64,000 nt of DNA from Candidatus Methanoperedens sp. (GCA_012026795.1 VEPM01000016.1:1-64000); one strand, 5' to 3'. Positions 19,287 to 28,614 are shown, counted from the first letter of the stretch. Translations and numbers: made by a program. Notes: a model not told the origin generated them from the letters alone.

Positions 19287-20879
19287 TTATTTATTTTTAG
19301 ATATAGTTGGTTTGTCAGGCAAATACAATATTTTCATGATTTGTTTGTTGTTTTTTTGATTAAATTTTCGTAAATTTCTGTGGGCTAAAGCAATACGTTT
19401 TGGATCAGCAACATCAATTTGATTTGATTGGGAATACTCATCAAATAATTGCTCGCCAATCCTGAATAATGTATTTAGCCATTTAAGTTTTATTTCAACA
19501 ATAGTATCAGTACCATCAGAAAATGCAACTCGAAGTTTTTCAAGAGTGGTATAAAACTCCGGTTCAGCATTATTCCAGAATCTGTTATCTATGAAAGAAA
19601 AATCACCTTTTACATCCCCTGGTCTCGTGAACATTGCTTCTTTCGCATATTTTCTAACATTGTCCGATATAAGCTCAGACACTCTTATCAATTGCTCTAT
19701 AGCCGATTCATAATTTTCACGGATATTATCCTCAACATTAATGAGCGGCATTTTTCCTTCATACCAGCAGCGGACTTTCATATTATCAAAATCATAACCG
19801 AACGCCCATAATTGAAGTGTTTTCTTATTTTCCAAAGAAGGTTGTCTTTGTAACCTGAATGTATGAACGACAACCGCAGGTTCATTTCCATTTTTCCTAT
19901 CATTTTGCACAAACCCAAGCCAGTGGCGAAAAGTGATTCCCCCAGGCTGACCCTTTATTGAGATCAGATCGCTCTTTTCATGTCTATAAGGTGTAAGAGT
20001 ATGATGCCAACTGCTGCCATAATATGTTCCCTTATTCTTTGTAATATAACTTGTGATTAGATTGCTTGAATTTTGATTACACAGATCGCAATTGCCCGAC
20101 TCCCCAGATTTAATATCAAGGAAAATTCTTCGAGGCATTCCCCAGAACATATGCGCAGGATGTACATGTTCAGGTGTGGTCAATTGATCTTTTTCACTGG
20201 TGTGGGTAGGTCCCATCCATGGAAAAATGGAAGCGTCATCTATTAATGACGAATTTCCATATTTATCAAGAAAATCCGACTCGTTCAAAACATTAAGCCA
20301 TATAGTCTGCCAGAGTGTATCTCCTAATATTATGGTAGTTAGAGGACCTCCTCCTCTGAGTGACACTCTATGTCCTTGCCCTCCACTTGGTGCATTAGTT
20401 TGCAATGTGAAAAGAGCCAATGCACTGCAAGCTAAACACATTCTTTTTATGGAATTACGTTTAACGAAATGGTCTGTATTATCTTTGATAGTCTTGTCAC
20501 CGGGAATCTCAACAAGCAGTTTATCAATCTCATTGGATTCCCATTTATCAGGTTTAAAATCCTGCATAAATCGAGGTCGATCACCATCCACATTAAAAGC
20601 ACGTGAAACTATCTCAAAAGCGGTCTTGAGCTCATCAACCTTTGGAGGTTCAGTAAATCTTGTCATCCAGTTCCTATCTTTTTTTGGAGCTATTGTTGTC
20701 TGCACAAGACCAATTAAAAACTGGATCAATGCCCCATTAAAATCAGGGCGATTGGCATCAAGACTAACAATAGGATTTGAGCCAATATCATCAGTAACCT
20801 GCCATGGAGCAATAAATTCTTTTTTTCCATTTGCCCGCCGCACAGGAATCCATTTTTCATTTATCAAATTATATACCAC
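19287..20879 (-). CDS. casA: Cse1 (CasA/Cas8e), Cascade large subunit (530 aa)
   Basis: PAM-recognising large subunit. N-terminus YNLINEKWIPVRRANGKKEF is typical. A CxxC pair occurs at CDLCN (about residue 267), in a region that binds zinc in some Cas8e proteins. GQGHRVSLRGGGPLTT is the conserved loop region. Length is normal. It recruits Cas3 to the target. Confidence 0.94.
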   Translation of the reverse strand: MVYNLINEKWIPVRRANGKKEFIAPWQVTDDIGSNPIVSLDANRPDFNGALIQFLIGLVQTTIAPKKDRNWMTRFTEPPKVDELKTAFEIVSRAFNVDGDRPRFMQDFKPDKWESNEIDKLLVEIPGDKTIKDNTDHFVKRNSIKRMCLACSALALFTLQTNAPSGGQGHRVSLRGGGPLTTIILGDTLWQTIWLNVLNESDFLDKYGNSSLIDDASIFPWMGPTHTSEKDQLTTPEHVHPAHMFWGMPRRIFLDIKSGESGNCDLCNQNSSNLITSYITKNKGTYYGSSWHHTLTPYRHEKSDLISIKGQPGGITFRHWLGFVQNDRKNGNEPAVVVHTFRLQRQPSLENKKTLQLWAFGYDFDNMKVRCWYEGKMPLINVEDNIRENYESAIEQLIRVSELISDNVRKYAKEAMFTRPGDVKGDFSFIDNRFWNNAEPEFYTTLEKLRVAFSDGTDTIVEIKLKWLNTLFRIGEQLFDEYSQSNQIDVADPKRIALAHRNLRKFNQKNNKQIMKILYLPDKPTISKNK

Positions 20880-20893
20880 TGTTTTAACACCTC

Positions 20894-23620
20894 TTAATCT
20901 TCTTGAATTGTATTGAGTCCAGTAACAGGATCATAAATCACCCTGACACTGGAACCTTTTCCATTAATCGCAACTCCGTGCCACCTATCTCCTTCTGTCT
21001 TTGATAATGGTAATATCACAGCCCATTTTCCCTTATCTGGCATTGAATTTATCGCTTCATCAAGAGCACTCTTCAAAGCTCCTTCGTATCTTGCCATATC
21101 CTTAATATTTCTCTGACTTATACTCACCTGACTCATTTCCCATGCATATTTTTCATCTGATATCCACGGAATTATTTTTTTACCATCCCATCTTGCAAGC
21201 CGCACATTTGTGGTTAGCTCCCCAAGACGTGTTGGAGTTTTAGTATCATCTAACCACTGATCAACAGTTGCCCCGTATCCTTTGTTAAGAACTAAGGCAT
21301 TCAGTTTGGCTACTGATTTTGCAGCCTTATCTTCTCCCTCTACTTTATCATCCCTATCTCTCAGGGCTTCTGGCACGTTATTTCTGGCATCACTTCCAAA
21401 AACACTCTCTATAAAATTGCGTGCATCATCAGGCATAACAAGTTCCCCACGCTCTGAAAGCAAATGCGCAGTAAGCCATAATTGACCGTGGCTTGGATAA
21501 ACATAAGCTGCTTTTGAAAACATGTCTTTGTACCAGTTTCCAGAAGGATCATCTGTCAATAGAGGCGCAAATATTCTCAATATCGCAGTTCCAGAACGCT
21601 CTTTGCGTGAATGTCTATGAAGGCGTCCAGCTCTTTGAATCATCAAATCCATAGGTGCCAGGTCACTTACCATATAATCAAAATCAAGGTCAAGAGATTG
21701 TTCAACTACCTGAGTAGCTACAAGTATCTTTCCTTTTCGGGTAGCATTGTCACTTTCTTTTCCAAACGTGTCAAGTACTTTTTTCTCAATTTTTTGCCGG
21801 TCACCCATTGCAAATCGTGCATGAAAAAGAAGAACATTTTCTGAACCCAGTTTAATGGACAAGCTGTTGTATGCATCCACAACATCATCCACTGTATTGC
21901 GAATCCAGCAGGCACAACCTCCATTTTCTAAAGTATTCACCAGAGATTCTTGCACAGCAGAAATATCCTCAATAAACTTCACAGTAACATTCCGTCGAGT
22001 GCCTTCACGAATTGCAAGAGGTGTTTCAGACAAATAATTCGCAGTGCTGTGAGTGATAAGGGGATATGAATTATCATTTAATTTGTGTTTTTTACTTTCC
22101 AGCCCTTCAGAAAAACTATTGACCAGTTCCTGACGTTGCTTTATAGGAAGTGTTGCAGAAAGTAGAATCGCACTTCCCCCCAATGCAGCATGGAATCGCA
22201 GCAGTGTGCACAACAGTGTGTGCATATACGGATCATAAGCATGCACCTCATCTACGATCAAAACATGTCTTGATAAACCTAACAAGCGCAGCGACTGATG
22301 TTTTGAAGGAAGCACAGCCATTAATCCCTGATCAATGGTTCCGACTCCCACATCTGCCAGCAGAGCCTTCTTTCGATTGTCAGCAAGCCATTCGGTACAT
22401 TGCGCTGAAGCCGTTTCTTCATTTCTGGCATAAACCCCTTCAACACGGGAATGCTCCAAACCTATGGAATGGCGGAATGTATCAGAAAGATGCCGTGCAC
22501 TATGTGCCAGCACAAGAGATGGCGCAGCTTCTGCTGAAAACATCAATCTATATGCTTTTACCAATCTGTCATACATTGCGTTAGCTGTAGCCATTGTTGG
22601 CAGGGCTACAAATATCCCTTCCGCAAGCCCTTTTTCCATGAGACGGTGAGCTAAACATAAAGCAGCTTCGGTTTTTCCACTTCCAGTGACTTCTTCCAGT
22701 ATGAACATTTGTGCACTGTCTGAAAGTCCACATGTGGAAACATGAGCCTGTAATGGACTTGGACTCTCAATTTTCGGGAACAATGCCCTCATACCTGTTT
22801 TCGATGATATGGTTGATGGCAGCACGCCCGCCTTATTGATTGCTTCTTCTGCTTTTGGTAATGCAATTTTATTCCAGTAATAATCAAGAGACTTAGGTTC
22901 AGAACAATACTCACTATTTGATCCGATCCAATCACTCACTATCGCCAAACCAGCAAGCAACCAGGATGATCGCTTGAATAAATCTTCCATCTCTTCATCA
23001 TAATTTATCAGCAATTGTTTTGATTTACCTGGAATTAGTAATTCAGCAACCTCTTTTACGAAAGATTGCGCCATGATAATATTTTCATCAGTAAAAAGAT
23101 TCTTTACGTGTATCGTCATACCGTTATCATCAAGAAGTGGCGGTTTGCCATGATGACCTGTTACTGCCTGAACCCACGATATTAAGATAAACCGCCAATC
23201 GGTTTTACTGATACTTCCACCTTTTTCCAGATGCAGCAAGTTATCATCCCATAATAGAGACCATATGCTATCCCATAAGTGATATCCCATGGTGTCATGG
23301 CGTATATTGTATATTTTATCGCATGTATGTCCCCGTAGATGCTCGAATATATCATGTCTAAGTTTCTGAAAACTATCTGAAAATTTTCCGATATCGTGGA
23401 TTGAAAGATAAAATGTAATTAGATCGATAGCAACCTCATCACTTAGACCTGTAATTTCAGAAAACTGCTTTAGAAGATGCTTATCCTTTTGCAGCAAAAC
23501 ATGCCCAACTGCTGCAACATCCAGACAATGATACACCAATAAGTGGTAAGATACCAAACTCCTGCTTTCGGAATTATCCGCTTTGCCCCAATATTTGTAA
23601 TATCCTTGTATTTCATTCAT
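20894..23620 (-). CDS. cas3: Cas3, HD nuclease-helicase (908 aa)
   Basis: Target-degrading effector of type I CRISPR. The N-terminal HD domain has YLSIHDIGKFSDSFQ (HDxGK). The SF2 helicase core has EVTGSGKTEAALCLAHRLME (Walker A), IVDEVHAYDPYM (DEVH box), ILLSATLP (motif III) and IQRAGRLHRHSR (motif VI). The start at 23620 (MNEIQGYYKYWGKAD) is chosen because a strong TATA/BRE sits 45-60 bases upstream; upstream codons are A/T-rich noise. It is the first gene of the cas operon. Confidence 0.95.
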   Translation of the reverse strand: MNEIQGYYKYWGKADNSESRSLVSYHLLVYHCLDVAAVGHVLLQKDKHLLKQFSEITGLSDEVAIDLITFYLSIHDIGKFSDSFQKLRHDIFEHLRGHTCDKIYNIRHDTMGYHLWDSIWSLLWDDNLLHLEKGGSISKTDWRFILISWVQAVTGHHGKPPLLDDNGMTIHVKNLFTDENIIMAQSFVKEVAELLIPGKSKQLLINYDEEMEDLFKRSSWLLAGLAIVSDWIGSNSEYCSEPKSLDYYWNKIALPKAEEAINKAGVLPSTISSKTGMRALFPKIESPSPLQAHVSTCGLSDSAQMFILEEVTGSGKTEAALCLAHRLMEKGLAEGIFVALPTMATANAMYDRLVKAYRLMFSAEAAPSLVLAHSARHLSDTFRHSIGLEHSRVEGVYARNEETASAQCTEWLADNRKKALLADVGVGTIDQGLMAVLPSKHQSLRLLGLSRHVLIVDEVHAYDPYMHTLLCTLLRFHAALGGSAILLSATLPIKQRQELVNSFSEGLESKKHKLNDNSYPLITHSTANYLSETPLAIREGTRRNVTVKFIEDISAVQESLVNTLENGGCACWIRNTVDDVVDAYNSLSIKLGSENVLLFHARFAMGDRQKIEKKVLDTFGKESDNATRKGKILVATQVVEQSLDLDFDYMVSDLAPMDLMIQRAGRLHRHSRKERSGTAILRIFAPLLTDDPSGNWYKDMFSKAAYVYPSHGQLWLTAHLLSERGELVMPDDARNFIESVFGSDARNNVPEALRDRDDKVEGEDKAAKSVAKLNALVLNKGYGATVDQWLDDTKTPTRLGELTTNVRLARWDGKKIIPWISDEKYAWEMSQVSISQRNIKDMARYEGALKSALDEAINSMPDKGKWAVILPLSKTEGDRWHGVAINGKGSSVRVIYDPVTGLNTIQED

Positions 23621-23663
23621 AATTGTTGTTAAGTTGTATATAGTAAACATATACTGACATTTA

Positions 23664-23683
23664 ATGAATATATACCTTTCCAC
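23664..23683 (-). promoter_or_regulatory. cas operon promoter (BRE/TATA)
   Basis: On the minus strand GTGGAAAGG runs into TATATATTC, a purine-rich BRE followed by a TATA box, 45-60 bases before the cas3 ATG. The intergenic region is shared with divergently read csa3, so Csa3 is well placed to control it. Confidence 0.6.
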
Positions 23684-23752
23684 ATAACTACAATAACAAC
23701 AGAAAATTATCTACACAAATAATAAATAATACTAACACAATAATACTTCTCA

Positions 23753-24352
23753 ATGACAAATCTTACACTCATCTCTACAATATATTCACTCGAACCAGTC
23801 ATTGTATGTGTCACCCGACTATCCCCAGTAAAACTCATACTTCTCACAGAAGAAGGGACAGATGAAAAAAAACTTCGCTCTGAAAAAACCCTAGAAGACA
23901 CGTTTGGTAAGGTGATCGAGATTGTGAAAAGGAACACATCCCTTTACGACCCGGTCAAGGTTGCTCAGGATGTGGCAGCCCTCATAGAAGAAGAGCACAC
24001 CCGTGGCAACCACATTATGATAAATGTTTCAGGCGGAAGAAAACCCCAGGCTTTCGGGGCGCTCTTTGGCGCATACACACGAAGCGACATGGTAAAGCGT
24101 ATAGTCTATGTTACCGAAGAAGACAATTTTATCATCGACTTCCCAATACTTAGCTTCAATATATCTGACACAAAAAAGACAATACTGGAACAAATCAAAT
24201 CAGGAGTGAGTTCCATTCAGGATATAGCTATAAAAGTGGGCATTTCCAAAGGCATGGCATACAACCACCTGCGAGAACTCAAGGCAATGGGATATATAAA
24301 AGGTGAGGACGGATATACAATTACAGACGCGGGTAAGATTGCAGTCATATGA
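23753..24352 (+). CDS. csa3: Csa3-like CARF-wHTH CRISPR regulator (199 aa)
   Basis: Transcription factor that senses a cyclic-oligonucleotide-type ligand. The N-terminal Rossmann-like CARF domain (residues 1-130) starts LTLISTIYSLEPVIVCVTRL and has the ligand loop INVSGGRKPQAFGALFGAYT. The C-terminal winged helix is SSIQDIAIKVGISKGMAYNH followed by LRELKAMGYI. Csa3 is best known from crenarchaeal type I-A loci; here it is divergent from a type I-E operon. It probably controls cas expression or adaptation. Confidence 0.85.
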   Translation: MTNLTLISTIYSLEPVIVCVTRLSPVKLILLTEEGTDEKKLRSEKTLEDTFGKVIEIVKRNTSLYDPVKVAQDVAALIEEEHTRGNHIMINVSGGRKPQAFGALFGAYTRSDMVKRIVYVTEEDNFIIDFPILSFNISDTKKTILEQIKSGVSSIQDIAIKVGISKGMAYNHLRELKAMGYIKGEDGYTITDAGKIAVI

Positions 24353-24486
24353 AATGTCTGATATATCACTTCTGGTTATTTTTTTTAATAAGTGTTCGAT
24401 GACTAATAATTTGAGGGGATGGGGAAGAGAAAACGATATTAAGCTTCCTCAGGGCCGGACTAATTGGGGTATTCATACTAATCTGG

Positions 24487-25185
24487 TCAGATCGGATAGT
24501 GATCTCTCAGTAACCTGGAGAAAAATGCCTCGTTCTCAAATCCCATATCATTGGCTATTTTTCCAAAACCTTTTATGCATTTCTTGGCAAAATCCAAGTC
24601 GTCTAAGAAGAATTCAATAGGCTTGATATCAGCTAAATTTGTCATCAATTCCTGAAATATTCGTTCATCATTTGTATCTTTAAAATGTATATCAGCAAGT
24701 GATTTCTTGATCTCACTGAGATGGTCCAAATCAAGGGATATTATTTTGAAATCCGGATGAATTTCCTTGATTTTGAAAACAATTGACGCAGATAAATTTA
24801 TAGAAAGCTGAGATAAAAATGATGGAAGATCTTCTGCATTATGTTCTTTTAGAAAAAGCAATATTTCATGAAAAACAAGATCAAGGAAATTCGTTATGCC
24901 AGGTTTATTGATTTTTATCTTTTTAAATAGTTCAATAATCCTGGCCTGGGATTCGATATAATCAATTTTTACATCCTGATATATATCCCGGAAAAATCCT
25001 ATAATTTCTACCATCACTTCATTTATTTTGTTTCTCAGAACATTATGCGATTCCTTCAGGGCAGAATTACACAAAAAAAGTTCTGCATTTCGCTTATCTT
25101 TCATCAAGGCGATCGATGCTTCATGGATCCGGTCCTTGGTATTAACTATCCCTAAAATGATATTTGTATCCAGAGAAAAATTCAT
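24487..25185 (-). CDS. Diverged PIN-like nuclease (232 aa)
   Basis: It starts MNFSLDTNIILGIVN, with the first PIN Asp in LDTN, and ends with FKDTNDERIFQEL and FFLDDLDFAKK, which supply the later acidic residues. Between them lies a long helical insertion (about residues 40-155), so it is almost twice a VapC in length. It is probably a metal-dependent RNase. It is co-transcribed with the helical gene upstream, whose stop is one base before its ATG. Position beside csa3 and cas3 suggests a defence or toxin role; the family is not recognised beyond PIN-like. Confidence 0.6.
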   Translation of the reverse strand: MNFSLDTNIILGIVNTKDRIHEASIALMKDKRNAELFLCNSALKESHNVLRNKINEVMVEIIGFFRDIYQDVKIDYIESQARIIELFKKIKINKPGITNFLDLVFHEILLFLKEHNAEDLPSFLSQLSINLSASIVFKIKEIHPDFKIISLDLDHLSEIKKSLADIHFKDTNDERIFQELMTNLADIKPIEFFLDDLDFAKKCIKGFGKIANDMGFENEAFFSRLLRDHYPI

Positions 25186-25186
25186 C

Positions 25187-25903
25187 TTAAGCCCCTAGAA
25201 CCTCAAAGACCGCATTATAATTCCTTGGGATTGTTTCATCCTTTACATAGAAAAAGCGTAATTCAGATACATCATCCTGAAGGTCTTCATATGTGATTTT
25301 TCCTCTATGAAAAGCTTCAATCCTCAGTAATGAAATAGATAACATAATCCAGATATCGATATCATCCACTTTTTTGATGCCCTCTTTTATTAATTTCTGG
25401 ATCAAGAAAAACATTTGATCCAGGACCAATAACTGGCTGGCATTCTCATTTTTATCCCATATTTTTGATTTTATTTCCTCTCTAATGGAGGAAATCCTTC
25501 CATTAAGTTTTATTAAAGCTAACCTGTTAACTTCATATCGTTGGTGAGAATCTAATTTTTTCGTGATTGTTTTCAATCTTTTAAAAGTTTCATCAAATTC
25601 TTTCAAATCTGATAGTTTCAATTCAAGCCTTTTTTCAATTTCTTCAAGGTCTTCTTGATATACATTTATTGAGACTATATCAGTTAAAGCATCAAGCAAT
25701 TTTTCTCGGGTATCATATTCCAGATTCAAAATTTGATTCAACTCATTCTGAATATTATACAATTTATGCATGGATCGCAAATAATCAACAGCACCAACTA
25801 CTGGTCGCCTTATCCAGGTAATAATTTCGAATATATCAGATGAAAAAATATCTAATATAAAATTAATTGATTTATATTGAGTATTTGAATAATAGCCTTC
25901 CAT
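25187..25903 (-). CDS. Unrecognised helical partner of the PIN-like gene (238 aa)
   Basis: Not recognised. It is almost entirely alpha-helical, with a heptad-rich centre (EDLEEIEKRLELKLSDLKEF and FKRLKTITKKLDSHQRYEVN). There is no signal peptide or membrane segment. The tight junction with the PIN-like gene (stop, one base, start) implies a stoichiometric pair, as in toxin-antitoxin or immunity modules, with this protein as sensor or inhibitor by inference. An A/T-rich 146-base region precedes it and probably holds the promoter. Confidence 0.6.
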   Translation of the reverse strand: MEGYYSNTQYKSINFILDIFSSDIFEIITWIRRPVVGAVDYLRSMHKLYNIQNELNQILNLEYDTREKLLDALTDIVSINVYQEDLEEIEKRLELKLSDLKEFDETFKRLKTITKKLDSHQRYEVNRLALIKLNGRISSIREEIKSKIWDKNENASQLLVLDQMFFLIQKLIKEGIKKVDDIDIWIMLSISLLRIEAFHRGKITYEDLQDDVSELRFFYVKDETIPRNYNAVFEVLGA

Positions 25904-26049
25904 ATCATATCAACCTGGTTATATGTTGTAACTATAATCTTATTGAAGCTTGTTATCTGTTCTTACAGTATAGTTAAGCTCTTTATAAATAAAAGTTGTT
26001 GCTTATATAAATATTGGATGTATTAATAAAATAATTATTATTAAGTATG

Positions 26050-26316
26050 TCATTTAAGATATCTCTCAGCTGCACTTTCTTCCTCTTTTACTTCAAATAC
26101 ACCAAACAGCGAATTCCTCATTTTTCTTTTCTTCAATTGTTCAATAAAATTCTCAAAAGGTATATCCGCGAGTTCCAAGGCTTTTCCTATCGATATCTCT
26201 CCTTCTCTGTATAAATGGGCCGCTATAGGGATCAGATATTCTTTTTCACTCCTCACAATTCCCGGAATAGATATGCCAATTTCCAAAAAAAGTTTTGGCG
26301 ACGATCTAACTATCAC
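26050..26316 (-). CDS. UPF0175-family antitoxin-like protein, 5' end replaced (88 aa frame)
   Basis: The core EYLIPIAAHLYREGEISIGK-ALELADIPFENFIEQLKKR matches UPF0175 (COG2886) HTH antitoxins. The usual N-terminal strand region is missing; instead the frame runs into a segment (RSSPKLFLEIGISIPGI) that is part of a direct repeat shared with 28283-28390. The gene therefore seems to have been cut at its 5' end by a rearrangement, and its true start is unclear. The C-terminus (EVKEEESAAERYLK) looks intact. Confidence 0.55.
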   Translation of the reverse strand: MIVRSSPKLFLEIGISIPGIVRSEKEYLIPIAAHLYREGEISIGKALELADIPFENFIEQLKKRKMRNSLFGVFEVKEEESAAERYLK

Positions 26317-26353
26317 CCAGAGGTCGATTCCCTAAAGTTTCTGACCATCAGAA
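26257..26353. repeat. Direct repeat A flanking AbiE module 2
   Basis: About 97 bases beginning AATTCCCGGAATAGATATGC, including AAGTTTTGGCGAC and GTTTCTGACCA. It aligns with 28283-28390 in the same orientation at roughly 80% identity by eye. The two copies bracket the zinc-ribbon gene and the intact AbiE pair. Confidence 0.7.
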
Positions 26354-26462
26354 TCCATAGACTCCACCGCTCCACAAAGCTGCGCAGTCCCTGCCGCAGC
26401 AGTCGCATACTCCAACGCCCGCAGGCGCGCCGTTCCTGAATGGGAAAATACATGAAAAGGAC

Positions 26463-26684
26463 TCATAATTCAATCATTTCAGCGACTCTGTTCCCGCATA
26501 AACCGCATTGCATTAACCTTGCATTTCCCACTGTGAAATACTGCATCATGTGACCGCATTTTTTACAGAATGCTGTGTCCCCTTTCAGTTTCAAGGCATC
26601 GATCGCCTGTCTGATCGAATGTAATTGCATATCTTTTTCTTTATCAAGATACATCAGGTCTTCATCCGTGAATGTTATCGCCAT
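26463..26684 (-). CDS. Zinc-ribbon mini-protein, copy 1 (73 aa)
   Basis: A helical head (DEDLMYLDKEKDMQLHSIRQ) is followed by a two-knuckle zinc ribbon, CKKCGHMMQYFTVGNARLMQ then CGLCGN, ending VAEMIEL. All four cysteines are present. A paralogue at 31593-31814 is nearly the same in length and sequence. Function unknown; possibly a nucleic-acid or protein adaptor. Its start is one base after the toxin gene's end, so the two may be co-transcribed. Confidence 0.75.
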   Translation of the reverse strand: MAITFTDEDLMYLDKEKDMQLHSIRQAIDALKLKGDTAFCKKCGHMMQYFTVGNARLMQCGLCGNRVAEMIEL

Positions 26685-26685
26685 A

Positions 26686-27474
26686 TTATTTTATACCCCC
26701 TGTCATCAACCCATCAACCGCCTTTTTCGCGGCAACCTCATACGGAACGACCACGCCAAGCAGCGGCATAAGGTCTTTACTCCAGCCCGTCTCAAGCTGC
26801 GCTATACGCTCACTCATTTCCTTGCCGGAATAACTCTTATCATAAAGAGCAAGCTTGCTGTTTATTAACTTAATATTGGGTTTTACCCCTCTTTCCAGCA
26901 GGAACCAGAGGTCATAGAGATCTCTTGCCATGCCTCTCACCAGCAGCGCCCTCACCTTTTCAGCAAATATATGGTCAAGGCTTGCCGCACTGATAACAAA
27001 CGTCTTCACATCATCGTATTCTGTACGCACCACTACTCTTTCTTCAGATACGTTCTCCCCTCTCAGACTAACATCAATTCTTACCATACCTTTGGTAATA
27101 TCCCTTCCTTCGTATAGCGGCCCCATATAGCTCAGGACAAAGCCAAATCCTGACCTTGACATCCTTTTGTTCCTGATCTGTGCATTGATGCCGAAATACT
27201 CAAGCTCCTTTACTGCTGTTTCCAGCGTTTTATATGCCTCATCTTCGTCAAGATTTGAGTTAAAATCCAGATCCTCAGAATACCTCGGTGAACTGTAAGC
27301 AATTCGAAGGCAGGTGCCGCCCTTGAATATTAATCCAGTTGTCTTCGAATAAAGCAGGCTAAGAAATACTGCCTGTACGTAGTCCCTCTCCTGGGTAAAT
27401 AGCGATACCCTGTTCTTCAAGGCGATCTTTTCAATTTTCTTCCTCGTCAGCATGCTAAGTCTCCCTCCATCCAA
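26686..27474 (-). CDS. abiEii: AbiEii nucleotidyltransferase toxin, copy 2, intact (262 aa)
   Basis: Nucleotidyltransferase toxin (COG2253-like). Signatures: FKGGTCLRIAYSSPRYSEDLDF (GG-S/T plus DLDF metal-binding pair), MVRIDVSLRGENV, and the distal LDHIFAEKVRALLVRGMARD with LYDLWFLL. Starts may be at the second Met (MLTRKKIEKIA), seven codons in. It overlaps abiEi by 20 bases. Unlike copy 1 at 10753, no break is seen, so it is the working pair. Confidence 0.88.
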   Translation of the reverse strand: MDGGRLSMLTRKKIEKIALKNRVSLFTQERDYVQAVFLSLLYSKTTGLIFKGGTCLRIAYSSPRYSEDLDFNSNLDEDEAYKTLETAVKELEYFGINAQIRNKRMSRSGFGFVLSYMGPLYEGRDITKGMVRIDVSLRGENVSEERVVVRTEYDDVKTFVISAASLDHIFAEKVRALLVRGMARDLYDLWFLLERGVKPNIKLINSKLALYDKSYSGKEMSERIAQLETGWSKDLMPLLGVVVPYEVAAKKAVDGLMTGGIK

Positions 27475-28240
27475 GGATCTCTTCTTCGTTCATATTCACA
27501 TTAATATGCCACTTCTTATCCCAGACTTTGCTCTTCTTTCTTGCCGGATCAAGCTTGACATACTCATTCGACGAACATTCCAGTAACATCCCTGCATCAG
27601 CGCCGAATCTCTCAAGCAGGTATCCTAATCTTGAGCAAAGGCTCCTGTTCTTCATGGCTGATGCATAATCAAATAGTCTCTCAGGATCAACTTTATCTTT
27701 TGCATTATAAACCGCTTTTATCACCTCTGCCGTTCCACCTGCATTTTCAGGCAGGTAAAGACTGTCAATGACTGCCTTTTCCTCTTCTGCGATCAGGAAA
27801 TCAAGTTCTCCTGTTCTCTCTTTCCTGTATCCAAAAAACTTCTCTGGATTTATCAGCACATATTTGAACCTGGAATTGTTGAACTCTACTTCTTTCTTTT
27901 TCCTGGTAGATGCAACAAAAACCACCGCTGGAACCTGTTCTGTGAATCCGTAGAAATTCAAAGCACTCCAGAAACTCACATATGAAGGATAAACAACCCT
28001 TGAAGCTATAAAAAACGGATTGGAAAGAACGTACTCTGGTTCGAAACCAAGCAAGAGATACTTTCCCTTCTCTACGGATTTAATAAACCCTCTTCCCTCA
28101 AGTCTTGCCACAATCGTATATGCTTTTTCAACAGGGACTTTTAATAAACCCGCAAGCTCACGCACTGTGAAATAGTAATATTCCTGCTCAAATAACAATT
28201 TTATGATGTAATTTGTGGAAAGTTTTGAATTATTTTGCAT
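27455..28240 (-). CDS. abiEi: AbiEi antitoxin / regulator, copy 2 (261 aa)
   Basis: The start at 28240 (MQNNSKLSTNYIIKLLF) is preferred; codons upstream of it fall within direct repeat B. The winged helix (YYFTVRELAGLLKVPVEKAY, IVARLEGRGFIKSVEKGKYL) is followed by the AbiEi core (PSYVSFWSALNFYGFTEQVP, LIAEEEKAVIDSLYLPENAG). It pairs with the downstream AbiEii and should autoregulate the operon. It shares the domain plan of the protein at 9935 but is clearly diverged. Confidence 0.88.
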   Translation of the reverse strand: MQNNSKLSTNYIIKLLFEQEYYYFTVRELAGLLKVPVEKAYTIVARLEGRGFIKSVEKGKYLLLGFEPEYVLSNPFFIASRVVYPSYVSFWSALNFYGFTEQVPAVVFVASTRKKKEVEFNNSRFKYVLINPEKFFGYRKERTGELDFLIAEEEKAVIDSLYLPENAGGTAEVIKAVYNAKDKVDPERLFDYASAMKNRSLCSRLGYLLERFGADAGMLLECSSNEYVKLDPARKKSKVWDKKWHINVNMNEEEILGWRET

Positions 28241-28282
28241 ATAATTATATACACAATTTACATAGATAAAAAGTTTACCTTT

Positions 28283-28390
28283 AATTCCCGGAATCGATAA
28301 GCCATTTTTCCAAAAAAGTTTTGGCGACAATCCAACAATAACTCCGAAGTCGTTTTCCTAAGGTTTCTGACCACCAATAAACAATAGAAC
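28283..28390. repeat. Direct repeat B flanking AbiE module 2
   Basis: Second copy of the repeat at 26257-26353, beginning AATTCCCGGAATCGATAAGC. In the minus frame both copies encode a related peptide (SPKLF..-G-SIPGI), so the ancestor may have been the start of a gene. Confidence 0.7.
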
Positions 28391-28404
28391 CCCATACATT
28401 CAGC

Positions 28405-28614
28405 TTACAGTAACCTGCTGCCAAAAAAAATAACAACTACTCGGCTCTCCTGGCCCAGGAACTCATTCCAGCACTTATAGGAACAGATACCGGTTATCAA
28501 CTGTTCGCGTTCCCACGGTTTGGAGTTCGGGAACTGTTCCTGGATAGGTCTGTCATTGAACCTATCAAGCACGGTATCATATATCTGAAGACAGCTCGGG
28601 CACTGCCATCTCAT
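28405..28614 (-). CDS. Small Cys-rich protein (69 aa)
   Basis: It has CPSC near the N-terminus (MRWQCPSCLQIYD) and CSYKCW in the middle, so it may form a CxxC...CxxxC zinc site. Otherwise unrecognised. Its start lies inside the end of another short frame (28577-28747). It could be a remnant of a transposon-linked zinc-finger gene. Confidence 0.4.
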   Translation of the reverse strand: MRWQCPSCLQIYDTVLDRFNDRPIQEQFPNSKPWEREQLITGICSYKCWNEFLGQESRVVVIFFGSRLL

